Positions 49,494 to 53,200 of a DNA stretch of 53,200 nt are shown here, piece by piece. The stretch lies in contig NZ_LNRU01000018.1 in the NCBI RefSeq assembly GCF_001468225.1, forward strand, positions 1 through 53,200, in the 5' to 3' direction. Made by a program: the position numbers and the translations under genes. The number at the start of each line of letters is the position of its first letter. Within the stretch, counting starts at the first letter, position 1. Under the pieces are notes generated by a model. The model ran no database searches. It was not told where the DNA came from and saw only the letters and a program-made list of their open reading frames with translations. The DNA is from Sphingopyxis sp. H053 (GTDB lineage Bacteria; Pseudomonadota; Alphaproteobacteria; Sphingomonadales; Sphingomonadaceae).

Positions 49494-52432
49494 TCCATCC
49501 ACGCCGCCTGAAGGGTACGCCTCGCAACCTGTCCCGCTACTACTCGGTGGGGGATTACTATACCAAGGGTGTCGACGAGCATTCGGAATGGGGTGGCCGG
49601 ATCGCCGCTGAACTCGGGCTTGAGGGCAAGGTCGATCCAGCCATCTTCGAGGCGTTCCTCGAAGGTACGGTTGCCGGCCAGCAACTCGGCCGGCACAGGC
49701 AGGACGGCCGGATCCAACATCACCCCGGATGGGACTTCGCGGTCAGTGCGCCCAAATCCGTGTCGATCTTGGCCCTCGTCGCCGAAGACACGCGCATCGT
49801 GGCCGCGCATGAGCGCGCGGTCGGCGTCGCGCTTTCCTATCTGGAGGAACATGCAACGCTACGCCACCGCGATGGAGGCACGATTGTCCACGAGACGACC
49901 GGGCGCCTGATCTTCGCGCGATTCACCGAGCATGCTTCGCGCGAGCTCGACCCGCATCTCCATACGCATGTCGTCGTCATGAACATCACCAATCGCGAGG
50001 ACGGCGCGCAGATGGCCAGCCTCGAGACGCGCGCCATGTTCGCCGAGCAGATGACCTCGGGGCAGATTTATCGGAGCGAACTCGCGCATGCACTGAGTGA
50101 ACTCGGTTATGCGATCGAATTCGACCCTCGCAAGGGTCTTTTCGAGATCAGGGGCGTTCCGCGCGAACTGATCGAGACTTATTCGACCCGCGCCGCCCAG
50201 ATCGAGGAACATGCCCGTGAGCACGGTCTCACAGGGCAGGCGGCGCGGCGCATATCCTTCTACGAAACCCGCGGACCCAAGGAACGCGCGTCGCTGGATG
50301 ATTTGCATGGGCGCTGGACCGCTCGCCTCGAACCCCATCGGGAGATGCTGGACAAGCTGATCCTCGCCGCAGCTCAAGCCGGCGAGCGGATGATCCCGGT
50401 CGAGCCGATGACCGCCGCGCGCGCGATGCTGTTCGGCATCCGGCAGTCGGAAGGCCGCGAGGCTGTCAATAATCTCGGACAGTTCCTCCGCACCGCGCTC
50501 GCCAGCCATGTCGGCGAGGTGCGGCTAGCCGACATCCGCCCTCTTGTCGAAGCGCACGAGGATCGCGCGAAGCTCCTCGTGACCCGGCACGAGACGGGCG
50601 ACGCTGTGCATGTGCGCGGGCGGACCACGCGGCGCACGGCACGGCTGGAGCTCGCGCTTGTCGATCATCTGGCACTGGCGCTAGGAGACGCCGTTCCGGT
50701 CGCGCCGCGCGAACGGCTGGAGCGGATGAGCGAGGAAGCGGGGCTGAACGCAGCGCAGGAGGCAGCGCTCCTCCATATCGGCACGACGACTGATCGTGTG
50801 GTCGGTGTTCATGGTGTCGCCGGCGCGGGGAAGTCGACGCTGGTCAAGGCACTCCGTGAAGCGGCGGATCCGGACACGGCGATCATCGCGCTCGCCCCGA
50901 CTTCGTCGGCCGCCGCGAATCTCGGCGCCACCGCGGGAATAGAGTCGCGGACGGTCGCGAGCCTTATCGCGGGCGGAGGGTACGGCCTCGATGACCGGCA
51001 TGCGCTGGTGCTCGACGAGGCGGGCCAGCTCGGCAACCGGCAGGCGCTACGGGTGCTGGAGATCAGCCGGCTGACGGGAGCGCGTCTGATCCTGCTCGGT
51101 GACAACCGGCAGACGGGTGCGATCGAACAGGGCAAGGCCTTCTGGCTGATGCAGCGCCTGGGGCTCCCGAAGGCCGAACTTCCCGAATCGGTCCGCCAGG
51201 AAACGCGGGCGATGAAGGCGGCAGTCACCCAGGCCCGGCTTTTCAACTATGCCGCATCAATCGCCAATCTCGACAAGGTGTCGAGCGGAGAAGCCGCCGA
51301 CAAGCTCGCCGAGGGGCTCGTCCGCGAATGGACGCATCTCAAGCCCGAGAACCGGGCGAACACCAATATCCTTGTCCTTGAGAATGCGACCCGGCTTATC
51401 GTCAACACCAAGGTGCGCGAGGCACTGAAGACCGAAGGCGCGGTCGCGGCCGAAGAGACCCGTCTTGCTGTGCTAACCCCTTCAGGCCTGACGGATCAGG
51501 AGAAGCATTTTGCGCGCTTTTATTCGGGCGGACAGGTGCTCGTTTTCTCGCGCGACAATGCCGGGCTCGGCATCGCCCGAGACACCGAATATCGGGTCGT
51601 TGGCATCGGGCGCGACGCGCGCGGACGACAGATCGTCCGCCTCGTCGACGAGAATGGCAGGACCATTCGTTGGGATCCGAGCCTTGGGCGGGCCTCGCAG
51701 GTTAATGTGTTCAAGGCGGAGGAACGCGACCTTGCGGCGGGTGACCGCGTTCAGTGGCGTCTGGTGTCGCATGATCTCGGCGTCCGCAACGCCGACCGCG
51801 GAACGGTCGAGCGGCTGGAGGGCGCGCAGGCGACGATCCGCTGGGACCGCGACGGGCGTGTGCAAACGATCGATCTCGGCCGCCACAAGAATTGGGACCA
51901 TGGCTATGCCGAGACCGTCTATTCGGCGCAGTCCAAAACCTATGACCGAGTCTATGTGCTTGCCCCGGTCAACTCCCCGCTGGTCACGGGCCAGAATTAT
52001 TACACGGCGATCACGCGGGCGCGGTTCGGTGTAAAGCTCTGGACTGAGGATGAGAAACGGCTCGTCGACCGGCTCGAACGGCGGTCCGGTGAGAAGACGT
52101 CGGCGCTTGAAGGCTTGGGACGTCTCCACCGCGACAATGAGCGAAACCGGACTGCGCGGCATGGAGGTCGTCTCGATAAGCTGCGTGACGAGCAGCGCCA
52201 TGACCGTGAGGAGCGGATGATGGCCGACCGCGCTCGACGCGAGCAAACAGAGCCCCCTGGCTTCCGCTCTTATTTTGCAAACCGCGCGTTGTCGGCAGCC
52301 GAGACGATGGACAGGTTCTTCCGCTCGATCCTCGACGGAGACCGGTCTTCGCAGCGCGCGTCATCCGATAGGTCGCAGGCTCCGCAGCCATCTCCCGACC
52401 ATGCGAGTGAAGGAAGCCGTCATGACCGCTAA
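49490..52432 (+). CDS. traI: MobF conjugative relaxase-helicase (TraI-like)
   Basis: 980 residues. The N-terminal relaxase has the catalytic Tyr pairs (RYYSVGDYYTKG, residues 16-26), Asp82 (WDFAVSAPKS) and the metal-binding His156, 158 and 160 (DPHLHTHVVV). The helicase follows, with Walker A GVAGAGKST at 442-450 and ALVLDEAGQLGNRQAL as motif II region. The charged C-terminus is short compared with F TraI (1756 residues) and nearer to TrwC in size. It nicks oriT, stays bound to the 5' end and unwinds the strand for transfer. Start overlaps traD (ATGA). Confidence 0.95.
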   Translation: MIHPRRLKGTPRNLSRYYSVGDYYTKGVDEHSEWGGRIAAELGLEGKVDPAIFEAFLEGTVAGQQLGRHRQDGRIQHHPGWDFAVSAPKSVSILALVAEDTRIVAAHERAVGVALSYLEEHATLRHRDGGTIVHETTGRLIFARFTEHASRELDPHLHTHVVVMNITNREDGAQMASLETRAMFAEQMTSGQIYRSELAHALSELGYAIEFDPRKGLFEIRGVPRELIETYSTRAAQIEEHAREHGLTGQAARRISFYETRGPKERASLDDLHGRWTARLEPHREMLDKLILAAAQAGERMIPVEPMTAARAMLFGIRQSEGREAVNNLGQFLRTALASHVGEVRLADIRPLVEAHEDRAKLLVTRHETGDAVHVRGRTTRRTARLELALVDHLALALGDAVPVAPRERLERMSEEAGLNAAQEAALLHIGTTTDRVVGVHGVAGAGKSTLVKALREAADPDTAIIALAPTSSAAANLGATAGIESRTVASLIAGGGYGLDDRHALVLDEAGQLGNRQALRVLEISRLTGARLILLGDNRQTGAIEQGKAFWLMQRLGLPKAELPESVRQETRAMKAAVTQARLFNYAASIANLDKVSSGEAADKLAEGLVREWTHLKPENRANTNILVLENATRLIVNTKVREALKTEGAVAAEETRLAVLTPSGLTDQEKHFARFYSGGQVLVFSRDNAGLGIARDTEYRVVGIGRDARGRQIVRLVDENGRTIRWDPSLGRASQVNVFKAEERDLAAGDRVQWRLVSHDLGVRNADRGTVERLEGAQATIRWDRDGRVQTIDLGRHKNWDHGYAETVYSAQSKTYDRVYVLAPVNSPLVTGQNYYTAITRARFGVKLWTEDEKRLVDRLERRSGEKTSALEGLGRLHRDNERNRTARHGGRLDKLRDEQRHDREERMMADRARREQTEPPGFRSYFANRALSAAETMDRFFRSILDGDRSSQRASSDRSQAPQPSPDHASEGSRHDR

Positions 52433-52982
52433 CCGCCTTTACTGGATATCGATCGTGGTCACCGCGGCTGCCTTGTCGCCAGCTAGTGCCACGTTTGCCA
52501 GAGCGAAAAGCACTGATGGAGAAGCAAGGATTGCCCAATGCATTCGCGCCGCCGCCGGCGGCCGTCAATGGCTTGAAAGGACGCTTTGGGGCTTGCGTGA
52601 TCAAGAAGGTGGATGGATCGGGGCCGAGGTCAAGAACAGCGACGGCAGTCACGACCTTGGACCGCTTCAGGTCAATAGTTGGTGGGTAGGCAAAATCGCT
52701 TCGATGACAGGTCGCTCGCCCGAGATAATTCGGTGGTGGCTCGCGAACGATGCCTGTTTCAATGTCGATGCTGCACGATGGATATTCCTTTCGGGCCTTC
52801 ACGCGACCGGCGACTACTGGAAAGCGATCGGCAAATACCACAGTCCAACTCTTTGGCGGCAGCGTCGCTATGCGAACGCCGTTTCCGAGCATTTGCGTCG
52901 CCGCTTCGGTGCAAACCTGTTTTCTCGACGGGCAGGCGTGACCGGACCGAGCCCGATTTTCGACACGAGATCGAAGGACTGA
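52422..52982 (+). CDS. Conjugation-type lytic transglycosylase
   Basis: 186 residues from ATG 52422 (AAGGA upstream), overlapping the relaxase end by 11 bases. Signal peptide ending about SATFA. The lysozyme-like fold has catalytic Glu62 (LRDQEGGWIG) and the motif SHDLGPLQVNSWW. It is of the VirB1/P19 kind and would open peptidoglycan locally for the mating channel. The C-terminus is longer than in minimal members and basic. Confidence 0.88.
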   Translation: MTANRLYWISIVVTAAALSPASATFARAKSTDGEARIAQCIRAAAGGRQWLERTLWGLRDQEGGWIGAEVKNSDGSHDLGPLQVNSWWVGKIASMTGRSPEIIRWWLANDACFNVDAARWIFLSGLHATGDYWKAIGKYHSPTLWRQRRYANAVSEHLRRRFGANLFSRRAGVTGPSPIFDTRSKD

Positions 52983-52995
52983 TGAAGTGAGAAAA

Positions 52996-53178
52996 ATGAA
53001 CTCCGAAGGAATTGCCCAAGCTGTGGAGCCATTGGCGGTCCGAATCCCTCTAGCTGCGCAGATGCTGGGTATCGGTAAATCGACCCTATACGAGATGATT
53101 GGGTCGCGTCCGTCAAGGTGGTGTAATTTCGGCTGTGGCCGTGGGCCATCGTCAGGCGGCTTTGGCGGTGATGTGTAG
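52996..53178 (+). pseudogene. Excisionase/MerR-like DNA-binding gene, apparently interrupted
   Basis: From ATG 52996 (GTG 52987 also in frame) the sequence PLAVRIPLAAQMLGIGKSTL, then YEMIGS, is the recognition part of small excisionase-type winged-helix proteins. After codon about 40 it changes to unrelated residues (RPSRWCNFGCG...) and stops at 53178, where the family would have the wing. The break coincides with the edge of a probable insertion sequence, so the gene was most likely cut by it. Confidence 0.65.
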
Positions 53179-53200
53179 GGGCTGATTTTCCTCCTCGATC
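53110..53200 (-). mobile_element. End of a probable insertion sequence (partial)
   Basis: On the minus strand the last codons of an open frame read IEEENQPLHITAKAA and stop at 53152-53154; this looks like the C-terminus of a transposase, with about 40 bases of noncoding end after it (around 53110-53151) before the interrupted excisionase-like gene. The exact end and the family cannot be set from so little sequence. Confidence 0.5.

Noticed and set aside
1..53200. CRISPR arrays, tRNA and rRNA genes
   Set aside because: No regularly spaced repeats and no cloverleaf or rRNA-like segments were noticed on reading; a dedicated scan could still find a tRNA fragment.

Overview
The window is about 53 kb of high-GC DNA that reads as accessory DNA of a sphingomonad (Sphingomonadales, Alphaproteobacteria), most likely part of a conjugative plasmid or an integrative conjugative element. 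This rests on an F-type type IV secretion gene run at the left end, a MobF relaxase and coupling protein at the right end, a set of plasmid-type DUF genes between them, and a lasso peptide cluster whose leader and Asp-Asp tail match those known from sphingomonads. No rRNA, tRNA, CRISPR array or chromosomal housekeeping gene was seen.

Layout. 1-3905 (minus strand): the start of a conjugation operon, reading leftward as small secreted protein, DsbC-like protein, TraA-like pilin, TraL, TraE, TraK, TraB (cut by the window edge). 3906-4237: an operator-rich divergent control region. 4238-5856: three genes, an unknown and XRE and GntR regulators. 6019-15102: a complete isopeptidase-type lasso peptide locus: a 46-residue precursor that is easy to miss, a fused RRE/leader peptidase, a lactam synthetase, then on the opposite strand a lasso isopeptidase, a TonB-dependent receptor, FecR and an ECF sigma factor. 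15323-15837: a MarR-type regulator and a tiny overlapping gene. 16024-29488: plasmid maintenance and conjugation-associated genes (Toprim primase-like, ParB-like, a strawberry-notch helicase/methyltransferase, DUF932 and small genes, one of them apparently frameshifted), with an HsdR_N-type nuclease fused to a P-loop NTPase.

29976-36827: the most unusual block, a tight cassette of radical SAM enzyme, GHKL ATPase, PIN-like nuclease and a second paralogous GHKL ATPase. I do not recognise it as a named system. 37389-41061: a row of five genes with nuclease folds or motifs (PD-(D/E)XK-like, GIY-YIG, HEPN-like, DUF3800, PD-(D/E)XK). Together with the HsdR_N-NTPase protein these make 23.6-41 kb look like a defence or inter-element conflict island carried on the plasmid. 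41107-46300: plasmid-type genes (DUF736, two DUF2493/SLOG paralogs, an SRPBCC protein) with three clear terminators. 46499-52982: mobilisation genes (small TraC/TraD-like protein, ribbon-helix-helix protein, coupling protein, MobF relaxase-helicase, lytic transglycosylase), with a repeat-rich gap that is a good oriT candidate. At the right edge an excisionase-like gene is cut by what looks like the end of an insertion sequence.

How the genes fit together: the lasso synthetase genes make a threaded peptide; the ECF/FecR/TonB receptor set probably senses and imports it or its ligand, and the isopeptidase opens it inside the cell. The left and right conjugation blocks would form one transfer system. 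The middle island probably protects the host or the plasmid, but that is inference from domain content.
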